A program made the position numbers and the translations under genes. Below are positions 17,625-26,832 of a stretch of DNA of 64,000 bases, in pieces. Below the pieces are notes generated by a model. The model saw only the letters and a list, made by a program, of their open reading frames with translations. It did not search any database and had not been told where the DNA came from. Position 1 is the stretch's first letter. Each line of letters starts with the position of its first letter. The stretch is from Mycobacterium persicum (GTDB lineage Bacteria > Actinomycetota > Actinomycetes > Mycobacteriales > Mycobacteriaceae): the NCBI RefSeq assembly GCF_002086675.1, contig NZ_MVIF01000001.1:124001-188000 (forward strand). The letters run 5' to 3'.

Positions 17625-18550
17625 CACGTAGCGAGTCACAACGGAGTGACAATGACAGCTGGGATCTGGCCTCCAGCGTCGGTGTCACCGCGACCATGGT
17701 TGCCGCGGGCCGCGCGATCGCGACCAAGGATCCCCGCGGGTTAATCAACGATCCCTTCGCCGAACCGCTGGTGCGTGCCGTCGGCGTCGACTTCTTCATC
17801 AAAATGATGGACGGCGACCTCGATATGACGGCCTTCCCAGACGTGTCGCCGGCGCGGGCACAGGCAATGGTCGACGGAATGGCAGTGCGCACCAAGTACT
17901 TCGACGACTACTTCAGCAACGCCACCGGCGACGGCATCCGGCAGGCGGTGATCCTGGCATCCGGCCTGGACGCGCGCGCCTACCGGCTGCCTTGGCCGGC
18001 CGGGACCGTTGTCTATGAACTCGACCAGCCCCGGGTGACCGAGTTCAAGACAACCACGTTGGCCCGGCTGGGCGCCGAGCCGACCGCTTCTCGGCGGGTG
18101 ATCCCGATCGATCTGCGCGGCGATTGGCCGACGGCACTGCGGGCGGCGGGCCTGGATGTGGCCGCACCGACGGCGTGGTTAGCCGAAGGCCTGCTGATCT
18201 ACTTGCCGCCGGAAGCCCAGGACCGGCTGTTCGACAACATCGCCGTGCTCAGCGCCCGGGGCAGCACCATCGCCACCGAATTCGTGCCGGGCATAGTGGA
18301 TTTCGATGGCGACCGGATCCGGGAGAGGTCGGCGGCCTTCCGGGAGCACGGCATCGACATCGACATGGCGTCGCTGGTGTACCCCGGTGAACGCAACCAC
18401 GTCGTCGACTACCTGAGCGCCAAGGGCTGGGACGTCGAGGGTGTGACCCGAGCCGAACTGTTCCGGCGCGCCGGCGTTCCGGTGCCCGATCCCGATGACG
18501 ACGACCCACTCGGCGAGATCATCTTCATCAGCGCCGTCTTGTCCGCCTAG
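17621..18550 (+). CDS. Class I SAM-dependent methyltransferase (Rv0725c/Rv0726c-like)
   Basis: A protein of about 309 residues and the third member in the window of the mycobacterial LCMT-like family. It shows [60 protein letters not shown] and [20 protein letters not shown]. Its position next to sppA matches Rv0725c/Rv0726c. It is translationally coupled to the upstream methyltransferase (ATGA) and overlaps the convergent sppA by 4 bp. Confidence 0.86.
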   Translation: MTRSESQRSDNDSWDLASSVGVTATMVAAGRAIATKDPRGLINDPFAEPLVRAVGVDFFIKMMDGDLDMTAFPDVSPARAQAMVDGMAVRTKYFDDYFSNATGDGIRQAVILASGLDARAYRLPWPAGTVVYELDQPRVTEFKTTTLARLGAEPTASRRVIPIDLRGDWPTALRAAGLDVAAPTAWLAEGLLIYLPPEAQDRLFDNIAVLSARGSTIATEFVPGIVDFDGDRIRERSAAFREHGIDIDMASLVYPGERNHVVDYLSAKGWDVEGVTRAELFRRAGVPVPDPDDDDPLGEIIFISAVLSA

Positions 18551-20337
18551 AGGCGCGACTGCCCCAGCCATAACGCGTTGGCACCGCTGAGCGTCTCCTC
18601 GATTCCCCCGACGACACCGGCGATGGAACGAATCAGCAGCGTCCCGACGGCATCGGGTACCGAAGCCGCCGCCGGTCGCGATGACATGCGCGGTAGTAGC
18701 AGGTCCAACAGCGACGAGCCGGGATAGCTGACCAGGCGGACCTCGGTGTTCTCGTCCAGGCCCGCCAGGATCTTCGCGCGGCGCACCGCCGTGCGGAAGC
18801 CGCCGAGTTCGTCGACCAGGCCGCGCTCGAGCGCATCGGCACCGGTCCAGACGCGGCCCCGGGCCACCACATCGACGGCTTCGGTGCTGAGGTTGCGGCC
18901 CTCGGCAACGCGCGCCACGAAGTCGCCGTAGAACAGATCGGCCTCGGCCTCCCGCCGGGCCCGCTGTTCCGGGGTGAACGGCTCGTCTATCGACCAGGCG
19001 TCGGCGTTGGCGTTGGTGCGCAATGTTTCCGACCCGACTCCCAGCCGCTCCTTCAGATCGCGGACCACCAGTTTCCCGGTGATCACCCCAATGGAACCAG
19101 TGATAGTGCCGGGATTGGCGACGATCGCATCTGCCGCCATCGACACGTAGTAGCCGCCGGAGGCGGCGACCGCACCCATCGATGCGACGACAGGCTTGCC
19201 GCGGCGACGGGCCCGCTTCACCTCACGCCAGATGGTCTCCGACGCGGTCACCGATCCCCCGGGACTGTCCACCCGCAGCACGATCGCCGAGATCGAGTCG
19301 TCGGCGGCCACCTCGCGCAGCGCCGCCGCGATGGTGTCGCCCCCGGCGCTGGACGGGCCGAACGGAAGACCCTGCGGGCCACCGCGTCCGGTGACGATCG
19401 GCCCTTCCACGGTGACCACCGCTATCGTCGGCTTGGGCCGGCGTCCGGGTATCGACGGTACCGGCGGCGCCAGTCGCGAGCGTGCGGTGCCCGCGTAGCG
19501 CGTCAGGTGCATTCGCGGCGGCCTCTCGTCGGTGTCGACCGACTCCGGCGAAACACCTTCTATCCCAACCAGTTCCGCCATGCGAGCGTAGACCTCGTCC
19601 CGGAATCCGATCCGGTCGATCAGCCCGGAGGCCACCGCCTCGTCACGCAGCAGCGGCGCCCGGTCGGCCAGCTCGTTGAGCACGTCCACGTCGATGCCGC
19701 GAGATTGGGCGACCGCATGCCACACCTGGCTCTGCATGCTTTCCAACATCCGGGTGACAGCCTCGCGATGAGCGTCGGTGTAGCCGTCTTCGGTGAAAAG
19801 GTTTGCCGCCGACTTGTATTCGCCTCGCGTGACGATCTCGGCTTCGATGCCGGCCTTGCCCAGCGCGTCGCGCAAGAACATCGCGTTGCTGGCAAAGCCG
19901 ATCAGCCCGACGCTTCCCGAGGGCTGCAGCCAGATCTCGCGGAATGCCGAAGCCAGGTAGTAGGACAGCGTGCCCGGATAGGTTTCCGCCCAGGCCACCG
20001 ACGGCTTGACGGCACTGAAGGCCGCGATGGCCTCCCGAAGTTCCTGAACGGCACCGGCGGGCGACGGCGGAAGCTGGACGCGCGCAATCATTCCGGCGAT
20101 CCGCGGATCCTCGGCGGCCCGGTGGATCGCCGCGACGGCGGCGCGCAAGGCCATCGGACGGCCGCCTCCGGACAGGATTGTCAGTGGGTCGAAACCCGTC
20201 GTCTCCACCGGCATGTGGCGCAGATTGAATTCGAGCACGCAGCCGTTGGGCACGCCGTGGTGGCGCGCGGTGTCGACCCGGTCAGCCAGGGCGCGCACGT
20301 CGTCGACGCCGGGCAGAAATGACAGTAAGGCGAACAT
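18547..20337 (-). CDS. sppA: Signal peptide peptidase SppA (protease IV, S49 family)
   Basis: A protein of about 596 residues with two S49 repeats, as in Rv0724. The N-terminal repeat carries the general-base lysine in [11 protein letters not shown] near residue 172. The C-terminal repeat carries the nucleophile serine in [14 protein letters not shown] near residue 392, plus [10 protein letters not shown]. It degrades cleaved signal peptides in the membrane. A hydrophobic N-terminus is weak (FALLSFLPG), so it may be peripheral. The ATG at 20337 is used because the open frame above it lacks family sequence. It is divergent from the luciferase-like gene, with 50 bp between. Confidence 0.88.
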   Translation of the reverse strand: MFALLSFLPGVDDVRALADRVDTARHHGVPNGCVLEFNLRHMPVETTGFDPLTILSGGGRPMALRAAVAAIHRAAEDPRIAGMIARVQLPPSPAGAVQELREAIAAFSAVKPSVAWAETYPGTLSYYLASAFREIWLQPSGSVGLIGFASNAMFLRDALGKAGIEAEIVTRGEYKSAANLFTEDGYTDAHREAVTRMLESMQSQVWHAVAQSRGIDVDVLNELADRAPLLRDEAVASGLIDRIGFRDEVYARMAELVGIEGVSPESVDTDERPPRMHLTRYAGTARSRLAPPVPSIPGRRPKPTIAVVTVEGPIVTGRGGPQGLPFGPSSAGGDTIAAALREVAADDSISAIVLRVDSPGGSVTASETIWREVKRARRRGKPVVASMGAVAASGGYYVSMAADAIVANPGTITGSIGVITGKLVVRDLKERLGVGSETLRTNANADAWSIDEPFTPEQRARREAEADLFYGDFVARVAEGRNLSTEAVDVVARGRVWTGADALERGLVDELGGFRTAVRRAKILAGLDENTEVRLVSYPGSSLLDLLLPRMSSRPAAASVPDAVGTLLIRSIAGVVGGIEETLSGANALWLGQSRL

Positions 20338-20387
20338 GTTTACCCAGCCTACCGATAGCCGGCGGGTAGCGACCGTACGGTGAAGGT

Positions 20388-21317
20388 GTGCGGTTTGGCA
20401 TCGCGATCCCCCAACTGGACTACGACGACTTCGACACCGCGGGGCTGCGCTCGTATCTGGGTCGCGCCGAGGAGTTGGGGTTCGAAGGCGGATGGGTGCT
20501 CGAGCAGATTGTCGGCGAGTCACCGCTGCTGGCACCGTTGGAGCTGCTGGCATATTCGGCTGCCTGCACCGAGCGGCTACGGCTGGGGGTCGGCGTTCTG
20601 GTGACCTCGCTGCATGATCCGTTGCAGTTGGCCTCGGCGGTGACCGCCGTCGACCGGCTCAGCCACGGCCGCCTCGATCTCGGTATTGCGGCCGGCGGCG
20701 GTTCCCGTAGGTTCGCGGCTTTTGGCGTCGACAAGGCCACCCACGTCCGATATTTCACCGAGGGCCTGGCGTTGATGAAAGCGGCGTGGTCCGACGAGCC
20801 GCGGGTGACATTCCACGGCCGGTTCCGCAACGTCGACGACCTGCCCATCGCGCCCAAACCGGTGCAGCGACCACACCCGCCGATCTGGTTCGGCGGCCGG
20901 GCGCCCACGGCGCTGGCCAGAGCGGTGCGCCACGGTGACGCGTTCCTGGGGGCGGGTTCGTCGACAACGGCCGACTTTGCCCAAGCCATTGCCGTCGTGC
21001 GCCGTCAGCTCGCCGAACAACACCAGGATCCGGCAACCTTCACCATCGGCAAACGGGTCTATCTGATGGTGGACGACGACGCCGACCGGGCCCGCGAGCG
21101 GGCGCTCGACGGGTTACGCGCCATCTACGGCGGCAGGATGTCCGGCATCGATTCGGTGGCAGTGGCGGGCACGCCCGATGACGTTGTCCGGGGGCTGAGC
21201 GAGGTGATCGACGCCGGGGCCGGAATGCTGCTGCTCAATCCGGTGGGCGCCGATGTGGCGCAGAACCGCGACCAGATGGAACGCCTTGCCGCCGAGGTGA
21301 TTCCGCGCCTGGATTAG
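20388..21317 (+). CDS. Luciferase-like (LLM class) flavin/F420-dependent oxidoreductase
   Basis: A TIM-barrel LLM protein of about 309 residues. It begins with GTG and reads RFGIAIPQLDYDDF, then LGVGVLVTSLHDPLQLASAV and LSHGRLDLGIAAGGG, typical of F420- or FMN-dependent oxidoreductases. PIAPKPVQRPHPPIWFGG is the conserved second half. Mycobacteria favour F420 for this family, but cofactor and substrate cannot be read directly. It stands alone between sppA and the spc operon, where M. tuberculosis has no gene, and ends at a convergent terminator. Confidence 0.83.
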   Translation: MRFGIAIPQLDYDDFDTAGLRSYLGRAEELGFEGGWVLEQIVGESPLLAPLELLAYSAACTERLRLGVGVLVTSLHDPLQLASAVTAVDRLSHGRLDLGIAAGGGSRRFAAFGVDKATHVRYFTEGLALMKAAWSDEPRVTFHGRFRNVDDLPIAPKPVQRPHPPIWFGGRAPTALARAVRHGDAFLGAGSSTTADFAQAIAVVRRQLAEQHQDPATFTIGKRVYLMVDDDADRARERALDGLRAIYGGRMSGIDSVAVAGTPDDVVRGLSEVIDAGAGMLLLNPVGADVAQNRDQMERLAAEVIPRLD

Positions 21318-21324
21318 TCGCGCC

Positions 21325-21378
21325 AGCAGACACAGAATCGCACTCCCGAATGCGGATCGGTGCGATTGTGTGTCTGCT
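21325..21378. terminator. Bidirectional terminator between the luciferase-like gene and rplO
   Basis: The arms 21325-21343 and 21360-21378 form a 19-bp stem with one mismatch and a 16-nt loop, placed exactly between two convergent genes. It would end the spc operon on the minus strand and the luciferase-like gene on the plus strand. There is no clear U-run, as is common for mycobacterial terminators. Confidence 0.75.
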
Positions 21379-21385
21379 CGCGGGA

Positions 21386-21829
21386 CTATGAGAGCTCGGT
21401 GGCGGACCCGCCCGCGGCGGTGATCTTGTCGCGGGCGCTCCCGCTGAACTTGTGGGCGGTCAGGTCGACCTTGACGGTCAGCTTGCCATCACCGAGCACC
21501 TTGACCAGGGCGTTCTTGCGGACCGCCCCCTTGGCGACCAGGTCGTCGACGCCGATGGCGCCGCCCTGCGGGAACAGCCGGTTGATGTCGCCGACGTTGA
21601 CGATCTCGTACTCGGTGCGGAACCGGTTACGGAATCCCTTGAGCTTGGGCAGCCGCATGTGGATGGGCATCTGCCCACCCTCAAAGGTCACCGGTACCTG
21701 CTTGCGGGCCTTGGTGCCCTTGGTGCCGCGCCCCGCCGACTTGCCCTTGGAGCCCTCACCGCGACCGACGCGGGTGCGTGCGGTCTTGGATCCGGGTGCG
21801 GGCCGCAGATCGTGCAGCTTGATGGTCAC
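21386..21829 (-). CDS. rplO: 50S ribosomal protein L15
   Basis: A protein of 147 residues. It begins [33 protein letters not shown], the conserved basic, Gly-rich L15 N-terminus that threads into 23S rRNA. The start overlaps rpmD by 4 bp. It is the last gene of this spc operon; secY is separated from it by an inserted metabolic block, as in M. tuberculosis. Confidence 0.97.
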   Translation of the reverse strand: MTIKLHDLRPAPGSKTARTRVGRGEGSKGKSAGRGTKGTKARKQVPVTFEGGQMPIHMRLPKLKGFRNRFRTEYEIVNVGDINRLFPQGGAIGVDDLVAKGAVRKNALVKVLGDGKLTVKVDLTAHKFSGSARDKITAAGGSATELS

Positions 21830-22038
21830 TTCGTCTTACCTCCGGTCGCCGCTACGCTGGTGGACTCCACCTCGACGAGGTGTCGCACCACCGCGATCAG
21901 CCCGCGGGTCTGTGGGTTGTCTTCGCGAACCACCGAATGACGAATCCGGCGTAAGCCCAAGGTGCGCAGGCTTTCGCGCTGCTTCCAACGGGCCCCGATG
22001 GTGCTGCGCACCTGGGTGATCTTCAGCTGAGTGCTCAT
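21826..22038 (-). CDS. rpmD: 50S ribosomal protein L30
   Basis: A protein of 70 residues reading [19 protein letters not shown] and [21 protein letters not shown], the full L30 fold. Both ends overlap neighbours by 4 bp (rpsE and rplO), giving tight coupling. Confidence 0.97.
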   Translation of the reverse strand: MSTQLKITQVRSTIGARWKQRESLRTLGLRRIRHSVVREDNPQTRGLIAVVRHLVEVESTSVAATGGKTK

Positions 22039-22688
22039 GGCTGTGCCGCCTCGCGCACCGCGGCGGCGGCAAGCGCGTCACTTTCGCGCCGCGCCTTTAG
22101 CATGCCGGCCGGAGCGACGTCCTCGATCGGCAGACCGCGCCGGGCGGCCACCTCCTCGGGACGCTGCAGCATCTTCAGCGCGGCAACGGTGGCGTGCACC
22201 ACGTTGATCGCGTTGTCGCTGCCCAGCGATTTCGCCAGGATGTCATGCACGCCAGCACATTCCAGCACCGCACGGGCGGCGCCGCCGGCGATCACACCGG
22301 TACCGGGGCTGGCCGGGCGCAACAGCACCACGCCGGCGGCCGCCTCACCCTGCACCGGGTGGGTAATCGTGCCGCGGATCAACGGGACCCGGAAAAAGCC
22401 CTTGCGAGCCTCCTCGACACCCTTGGCGATGGCGGCCGGAACCTCCTTGGCCTTGCCGTAGCCGACACCGACCATCCCGCTGCCGTCGCCAACGATGACC
22501 AGTGCGGTGAAGCTGAAACGCCGACCACCCTTGACCACCTTGGAAACCCGGTTGATGGCCACGACACGCTCCAAGTAATTGCTCTTGTCGCCGTCGCGGC
22601 CACCGCGGCCGCTGTCGCGCCGGCCCCGGCCGTCACGCGAGTCGCGGCTGTCTGGGGCGCCTTGCCCGCCAGCCGACTGTTCCGCCAT
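22035..22688 (-). CDS. rpsE: 30S ribosomal protein S5
   Basis: A protein of 217 residues with the S5 double-stranded RNA-binding domain ([19 protein letters not shown]) and [12 protein letters not shown] in the C-terminal half. The N-terminal 40 residues are a disordered Gly/Asp/Arg-rich extension ([15 protein letters not shown]), typical of mycobacterial S5. S5 contributes to decoding accuracy. Confidence 0.97.
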   Translation of the reverse strand: MAEQSAGGQGAPDSRDSRDGRGRRDSGRGGRDGDKSNYLERVVAINRVSKVVKGGRRFSFTALVIVGDGSGMVGVGYGKAKEVPAAIAKGVEEARKGFFRVPLIRGTITHPVQGEAAAGVVLLRPASPGTGVIAGGAARAVLECAGVHDILAKSLGSDNAINVVHATVAALKMLQRPEEVAARRGLPIEDVAPAGMLKARRESDALAAAAVREAAQP

Positions 22689-22707
22689 TATGCGGTCCTC
22701 CCGTTCA

Positions 22708-23115
22708 TCAGAAGTTCAATCCGTTCTCGCGTGCGGCATCGGCCAGCGCCGCGATCCGCCCGCCGTAGCTGTAGCCGCCGCGGTCGAATACCACGGTGTC
22801 AATGCCGGCCGCCTTGGCACGTTCGGCGATCAACTGGCCGACCCGCACGCTACGGGCTTTCTTGTCCCCGTCCAGACCACGCACATCGGCTTCGATCGAG
22901 GACGCGGCGGCCAGGGTGGTGCCGTTGAGATCGTTCACCAGTTGTACGTGAATGTGCCGCGCCGACCGGTGTACCACCAGCCGGGGACGCTGCGGGGTGC
23001 CGGCGATCTTCTTGCGCAGCCGTGCGTGCCTGCGCAGCCGGGAGACTCGCCGAGTCGCGGATACGCTCTGCCCCACCGGCTTTCGTGCAGCGGTTTCAGC
23101 CTGTGATTGCGCCAT
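22708..23115 (-). CDS. rplR: 50S ribosomal protein L18
   Basis: A protein of 135 residues that binds 5S rRNA. The core from [20 protein letters not shown] to AADARENGL is standard. The start at 23115, 2 bp after rplF, adds about 13 residues ([11 protein letters not shown]) compared with the 122-residue M. tuberculosis protein. A later start is possible but lacks a better ribosome binding site. Confidence 0.95.
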   Translation of the reverse strand: MAQSQAETAARKPVGQSVSATRRVSRLRRHARLRKKIAGTPQRPRLVVHRSARHIHVQLVNDLNGTTLAAASSIEADVRGLDGDKKARSVRVGQLIAERAKAAGIDTVVFDRGGYSYGGRIAALADAARENGLNF

Positions 23116-23117
23116 GA

Positions 23118-23657
23118 CTACTTACCTGTCTTCCCGACTTTGCGGCGGATCTGCTCGCCTTCGTAGCGCACGCCCTTGCCCTTGTAAGGGTCGGGACGAC
23201 GCAGCCGGCGGATATTCGCCGAAATCTGGCCGACCTTCTGCTTGTCGATCCCGGACACCGTGAACTTCGTCGGCGCCTGAACCGCGAACGTGATGCCTTC
23301 GGGCGCTTCGATCACCACCGGATGGCTGTATCCGAGCGCGAACTCGAGATTGGCGCCCTTGAGTTGGACGCGGTAACCGACACCGTAGATCTCCATTTTG
23401 GTGGTGTATCCCTGGGTCACGCCGATGACCAGATTGGACACCAGGGTGCGTGACAGTCCGTGCAACGAGCGGCTGCGCCGCTCATCATTGGGACGCGCGA
23501 CGACGATGGCGCCGTCCTCGTTGCGGGACACCGTGATTGGTTCGGCGACCGTCATGTCCAGGGCGCCTTTCGGCCCCTTGACGGCGATGTTTTGGCCGTC
23601 GATCGTGACGTCGACTCCGGGGGGTACCGGAATGGGTTGCTTACCAATGCGCGACAT
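23118..23657 (-). CDS. rplF: 50S ribosomal protein L6
   Basis: A protein of 179 residues starting [20 protein letters not shown] and ending in the conserved [16 protein letters not shown], which contacts the sarcin-ricin region of 23S rRNA. It is in standard spc order between rpsH and rplR. Confidence 0.97.
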   Translation of the reverse strand: MSRIGKQPIPVPPGVDVTIDGQNIAVKGPKGALDMTVAEPITVSRNEDGAIVVARPNDERRSRSLHGLSRTLVSNLVIGVTQGYTTKMEIYGVGYRVQLKGANLEFALGYSHPVVIEAPEGITFAVQAPTKFTVSGIDKQKVGQISANIRRLRRPDPYKGKGVRYEGEQIRRKVGKTGK

Positions 23658-23680
23658 GGTTGCTTCCTCTCACCACACTC

Positions 23681-24079
23681 TCACCAGACATATGCGAGGA
23701 CTTCGCCGCCCACGCCCTGTCTGGCTGCCTGACGGTCGGTGAGCAGGCCGGAGGAGGTCGAAATGATCGCCACACCCAGGCCGCCAAGTACCCGCGGCAG
23801 ATTGGTGGATTTCGCGTAGACCCGCAACCCCGGCTTGGACACCCGGCGCAAACCGGCGATGCTGCGCTCCCGGCTGGGCCCGTACTTGAGCTGCACGATC
23901 AGCGATTTGCCGACCCGAGCATCCTCGGTGCGGAAGTCACTGATGTAGCCCTCGTTCTTGAGGATCTGGGCGATGTTGGCCTTGATCTTGGAGTGCGGCA
24001 AAGCCACTTCATCGTGATAGGCCGAATTGGCGTTGCGCAGACGGGTCAAGAAGTCTGCGATCGGGTCCGTCATCGTCAT
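23681..24079 (-). CDS. rpsH: 30S ribosomal protein S8
   Basis: A protein of 132 residues with [15 protein letters not shown] at the N-terminus and the [12 protein letters not shown] motif and GGEVLAYVW at the C-terminus. S8 binds 16S rRNA and, in many bacteria, represses its own spc operon at the mRNA. No such site was identified here. Confidence 0.97.
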   Translation of the reverse strand: MTMTDPIADFLTRLRNANSAYHDEVALPHSKIKANIAQILKNEGYISDFRTEDARVGKSLIVQLKYGPSRERSIAGLRRVSKPGLRVYAKSTNLPRVLGGLGVAIISTSSGLLTDRQAARQGVGGEVLAYVW

Positions 24080-24103
24080 AACAGCGTCTGCCCTTCCTCG
24101 CCG

Positions 24104-24289
24104 TTACCAGCTGCTCTTCTGCACGCCGGGCAGCTCACCCGCATGCGCCATCTCGCGCAAGCAGATTCTGCACAACCCGAACTTGCGGAACACCGCGCGC
24201 GGGCGGCCGCACTTGCTGCATCGGGTGTATCCGCGCACCGCGAACTTGGGTTTGCGTGCGGCCTTGTTGACCAGTGCCTTCTTCGCCAT
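24104..24289 (-). CDS. rpsZ: 30S ribosomal protein S14 type Z (zinc-binding)
   Basis: A protein of 61 residues starting [19 protein letters not shown]. It carries the zinc ribbon CSKCG...CRIC (two C-x2-C pairs), which marks the C+ form used under zinc-replete conditions. Mycobacteria keep a zinc-free paralogue elsewhere. The frame is open far upstream, but the ATG at 24289 gives the family length. Confidence 0.96.
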
Positions 24290-24294
24290 CTGCG

Positions 24295-24858
24295 TCAGTT
24301 CTCCTTGAAGGGAAAGCCGAGGGCCCGCAACAGGACTCGTCCTTCCTCGTCGGTTGTCGCCGAGGTGACGACGTTGATGTCCATGCCGCGGACCCGGTCG
24401 ATCTTGTCCACGTCGATCTCGTGGAACACCGACTGCTCGGCAAGTCCGAAGGTGTAGTTGCCCACACCGTCGAATTGCTTGGGCGACAACCCGCGGAAGT
24501 CGCGGATACGCGGCAGCGCAATCGAGGTGAGCCGGTCGAGGAACTCCCACATCCGGTCGCCGCGCAGCGTGACGCGTACGCCGACCGGCATGCCCTCACG
24601 CAATTTGAACTGCGCGATGGACTTACGTGCCCGGCGAATTTCCGGCCGCTGCCCGGTGATCAGTGCCAGGTCGTTGACCGCGCCATTGATCAACTTGGCG
24701 TCCCGAGCGGCCTCACCGACGCCCATGTTGACCACGACCTTGGTCACAGTCGGGATCTGCATGACGTTGCGGTAGCCGAACTGTTTATGGAGCGAATCAC
24801 GGATTTCACTGCGGTAGCGCTCTTTTAGGCGCGGCAGGGTCTTCTCTGCAGTAGTCAT
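24295..24858 (-). CDS. rplE: 50S ribosomal protein L5
   Basis: A protein of 187 residues with [18 protein letters not shown] near the start and [16 protein letters not shown] plus the [20 protein letters not shown] motif. It binds 5S rRNA and the P-site tRNA elbow. Its start overlaps rplX by one base (TGATG). Confidence 0.97.
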
Positions 24859-25175
24859 CAGATGTCCTTGCCGTTGCGCTTCGAGATACGGACCCGTTTG
24901 CCGGTTTCCTCGTCAACCCGGTAGCCGATTCGGGTGGGATTGCCGTCGGAGTCGACGACCATCACGTTGGAGACGTGTATCGGGGCCTCCTGGGTGACGA
25001 TCCCGCCCGACCTGGCACCCCGTTGATTGGTGGAAACCGCGGTGTGCTTCTTGATCCGGTTGACGCCCTCGACCAGTACCCGGTTACGGTCCGGGTAGGC
25101 CTGCAAGACCTTGCCCTTGGCCCCTTTGTCTTTACCGGCAATCACCAACACGGTGTCGCCCTTATGGACCTTCAT
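24858..25175 (-). CDS. rplX: 50S ribosomal protein L24
   Basis: A protein of 105 residues beginning [20 protein letters not shown], the KOW motif of L24, an assembly-initiating protein. It directly abuts rplN with no spacer. Confidence 0.97.
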   Translation of the reverse strand: MKVHKGDTVLVIAGKDKGAKGKVLQAYPDRNRVLVEGVNRIKKHTAVSTNQRGARSGGIVTQEAPIHVSNVMVVDSDGNPTRIGYRVDEETGKRVRISKRNGKDI

Positions 25176-25544
25176 CTACAACACCTCCGGGGCCAGCGAG
25201 ATGATCTTCATGAATCGCTTCTCCCGCAGTTCGCGCCCCACCGGCCCGAAGATGCGGGTTCCGCGCGGGTCGTTGTCGGGCTTGATGATCACTGCGGCGT
25301 TCTCGTCGAACTTGATGTAGCTGCCGTCGGGACGCCGGCGTTCCTTGGCGGTGCGCACCACGACGGCCTTGACGACGTCTCCGCGCTTGACGTTGCCGCC
25401 GGGAATCGCGTCCTTGACCGTGGCGACGATGACGTCACCGATGCCGGCATAGCGTCGCGACGATCCACCGAGCACGCGGATGCACAAGATCTCCTTGGCG
25501 CCGGTGTTATCGGCGACCTTGAGCCGCGATTCCTGCTGAATCAC
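25176..25544 (-). CDS. rplN: 50S ribosomal protein L14
   Basis: A protein of 122 residues from the GTG at 25544 (AGGAGATCTA upstream), reading [20 protein letters not shown] and ending [11 protein letters not shown]. The frame is open to 25670, but that extension is not L14. It is the first gene of the spc operon. A promoter about 140 bp upstream and a 20 kb biosynthetic cluster beyond it separate this operon from the S10 operon. Confidence 0.97.
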   Translation of the reverse strand: MIQQESRLKVADNTGAKEILCIRVLGGSSRRYAGIGDVIVATVKDAIPGGNVKRGDVVKAVVVRTAKERRRPDGSYIKFDENAAVIIKPDNDPRGTRIFGPVGRELREKRFMKIISLAPEVL

Positions 25545-25675
25545 TAGATCTCCTGACCTGGTTGACGTGTGCACGGCAGGGTTCACCAAACACCAGACGT
25601 GCGCGGTCTTTGCTGCCCAAGGGCACGCGGGGCCGATAACACTGACGCGCACCAGCCGAGGTCTGCCCAAGGCAA

Positions 25676-25692
25676 CCCCTAGAGTCTAGGGG
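25676..25692. repeat. 17-bp perfect palindrome over the rplN promoter -10 region
   Basis: CCCCTAGA-G-TCTAGGGG has 8-bp perfect arms around a single base. On the minus strand it covers the proposed -10 box (25688-25683) and the likely transcription start. It could be an operator for an unknown repressor of the spc operon or a 5' hairpin on the mRNA. Confidence 0.6.
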
Positions 25693-25711
25693 ACGGCCAG
25701 CTCAGAGCCAA
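25683..25711 (-). promoter_or_regulatory. Predicted housekeeping promoter of the spc operon
   Basis: On the minus strand TTGGCT (25711-25706), a 17-nt spacer and TAGACT (25688-25683) fit a SigA promoter (TTGACA-N17-TANNNT). The roughly 300-bp interval 25545-25845 between the aldo/keto reductase and rplN holds this promoter, the overlapping palindrome and a 5' leader of about 130 nt. No gene was seen in it. Confidence 0.6.
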
Positions 25712-25845
25712 ATTCGAGGGCGAGGTTAGCGGGGGCGCCACCGGGTGACCCGATTTTCGACCGAGAGCTGCCTGTGAATCTGCGCGGCGCGTCATGTAGT
25801 TGATTGCGGGACGGCAACGAGGTGACGTTCAGCAGGGACGACACC

Positions 25846-26832
25846 TCATACACTCATTCCGGTCGCGAGCCAGTGGAGCGTCTCCTCATCCAGCTTCAGC
25901 GACAATGCCGCCACGTTCTCGGCAAATTTCTCGAACGTCGTGCAGCCGACCACGGCAAACACCTCGAGCGGGTGGCGCAGCACGTACGCGAGCGCGACCT
26001 GTGCGACGGTGGCCCGATGCTCGCGCGCGAATATCCTTGTGCGTTCCAGCTTTTTGATGTTCTCATCGGCGCCGAATTGGGTCATACACCGCCGGCTCAC
26101 GCGATTGGCGGCCGGATGCTTCGGGTCGAAGTGATCTGAAAAGAATCCGCGGCCAAGGCTGGACCACGCGAACACCGATAGCCCGTGCCTCGAATACCAT
26201 TCCCGCGCCGCACGCTGGCCGTTCCCCCCAAGGGTGACCGCTCCAGGCCACAGAGGTCGCGTCCAATCGGCAAGGCTGAATTGAGCGCTCGACGCGGTGA
26301 ACGGCTTCAGCCCCTTGCTCGCGGCGAGCGCATTGGCGTCAGCAATTCGCTCGTGCGACCAGTTCGACGCACCTATAGCGGTGATTTTACCTTCGTCCAG
26401 GTGACGGTTGAGCCGTTCTATGAGCGGTTCAATTTGCGCTCGGGGATGATCGTAGTGGAGCAGATACAGATCAATGAAATCGGTGTCGAGTGCTTTGAGG
26501 GATGCGTGCAGGTCGCGGGTGACGTCAGACGGAGATAGCCGCGGGCGTCTTGACAACAGGTTGGGATGACATCCCTTGCTGATGACCACAATGTCGTCGC
26601 GATTCCGGCGTTCCCGAATCCATGCCCCCAGCGTCCGTTCGCTGTCCCAATACAAGCGTGCCGTGTCGAATGAGTTGCACCCGAGTTCGAAGGTCCGATC
26701 TAAAAGCGAGAACACCCGTTGCTCACGGTGCCGATTGGGCACCCAGGTCAGTACCCGGCCCCGTAATCGATCGGTGCCGAAGACGATTCGGGAGACGGGT
26801 TTATCGATCCCGGCAACCTTTCCGTATTCCAT
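25846..26832 (-). CDS. Aldo/keto reductase
   Basis: An NADPH-type aldo/keto reductase of about 328 residues. The catalytic tetrad is visible: Asp and Tyr in SFDTARLYWDSE, Lys in VVISKGCHPN and His in YLLHYDHP. Subfamily features GASNWSHERI and LAYVLRHP suggest the YajO/Tas-like group acting on carbonyls of sugars or aryl aldehydes. Its ATG directly follows the GMC oxidoreductase stop (TGAATG). Codon choice is visibly less G+C-biased than in the neighbouring PKS and ribosomal genes, hinting at separate acquisition. It is the last gene of the cluster. Pairing with a GMC oxidase suggests oxidation followed by reduction of one hydroxyl. Confidence 0.85.
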   Translation of the reverse strand: MEYGKVAGIDKPVSRIVFGTDRLRGRVLTWVPNRHREQRVFSLLDRTFELGCNSFDTARLYWDSERTLGAWIRERRNRDDIVVISKGCHPNLLSRRPRLSPSDVTRDLHASLKALDTDFIDLYLLHYDHPRAQIEPLIERLNRHLDEGKITAIGASNWSHERIADANALAASKGLKPFTASSAQFSLADWTRPLWPGAVTLGGNGQRAAREWYSRHGLSVFAWSSLGRGFFSDHFDPKHPAANRVSRRCMTQFGADENIKKLERTRIFAREHRATVAQVALAYVLRHPLEVFAVVGCTTFEKFAENVAALSLKLDEETLHWLATGMSV

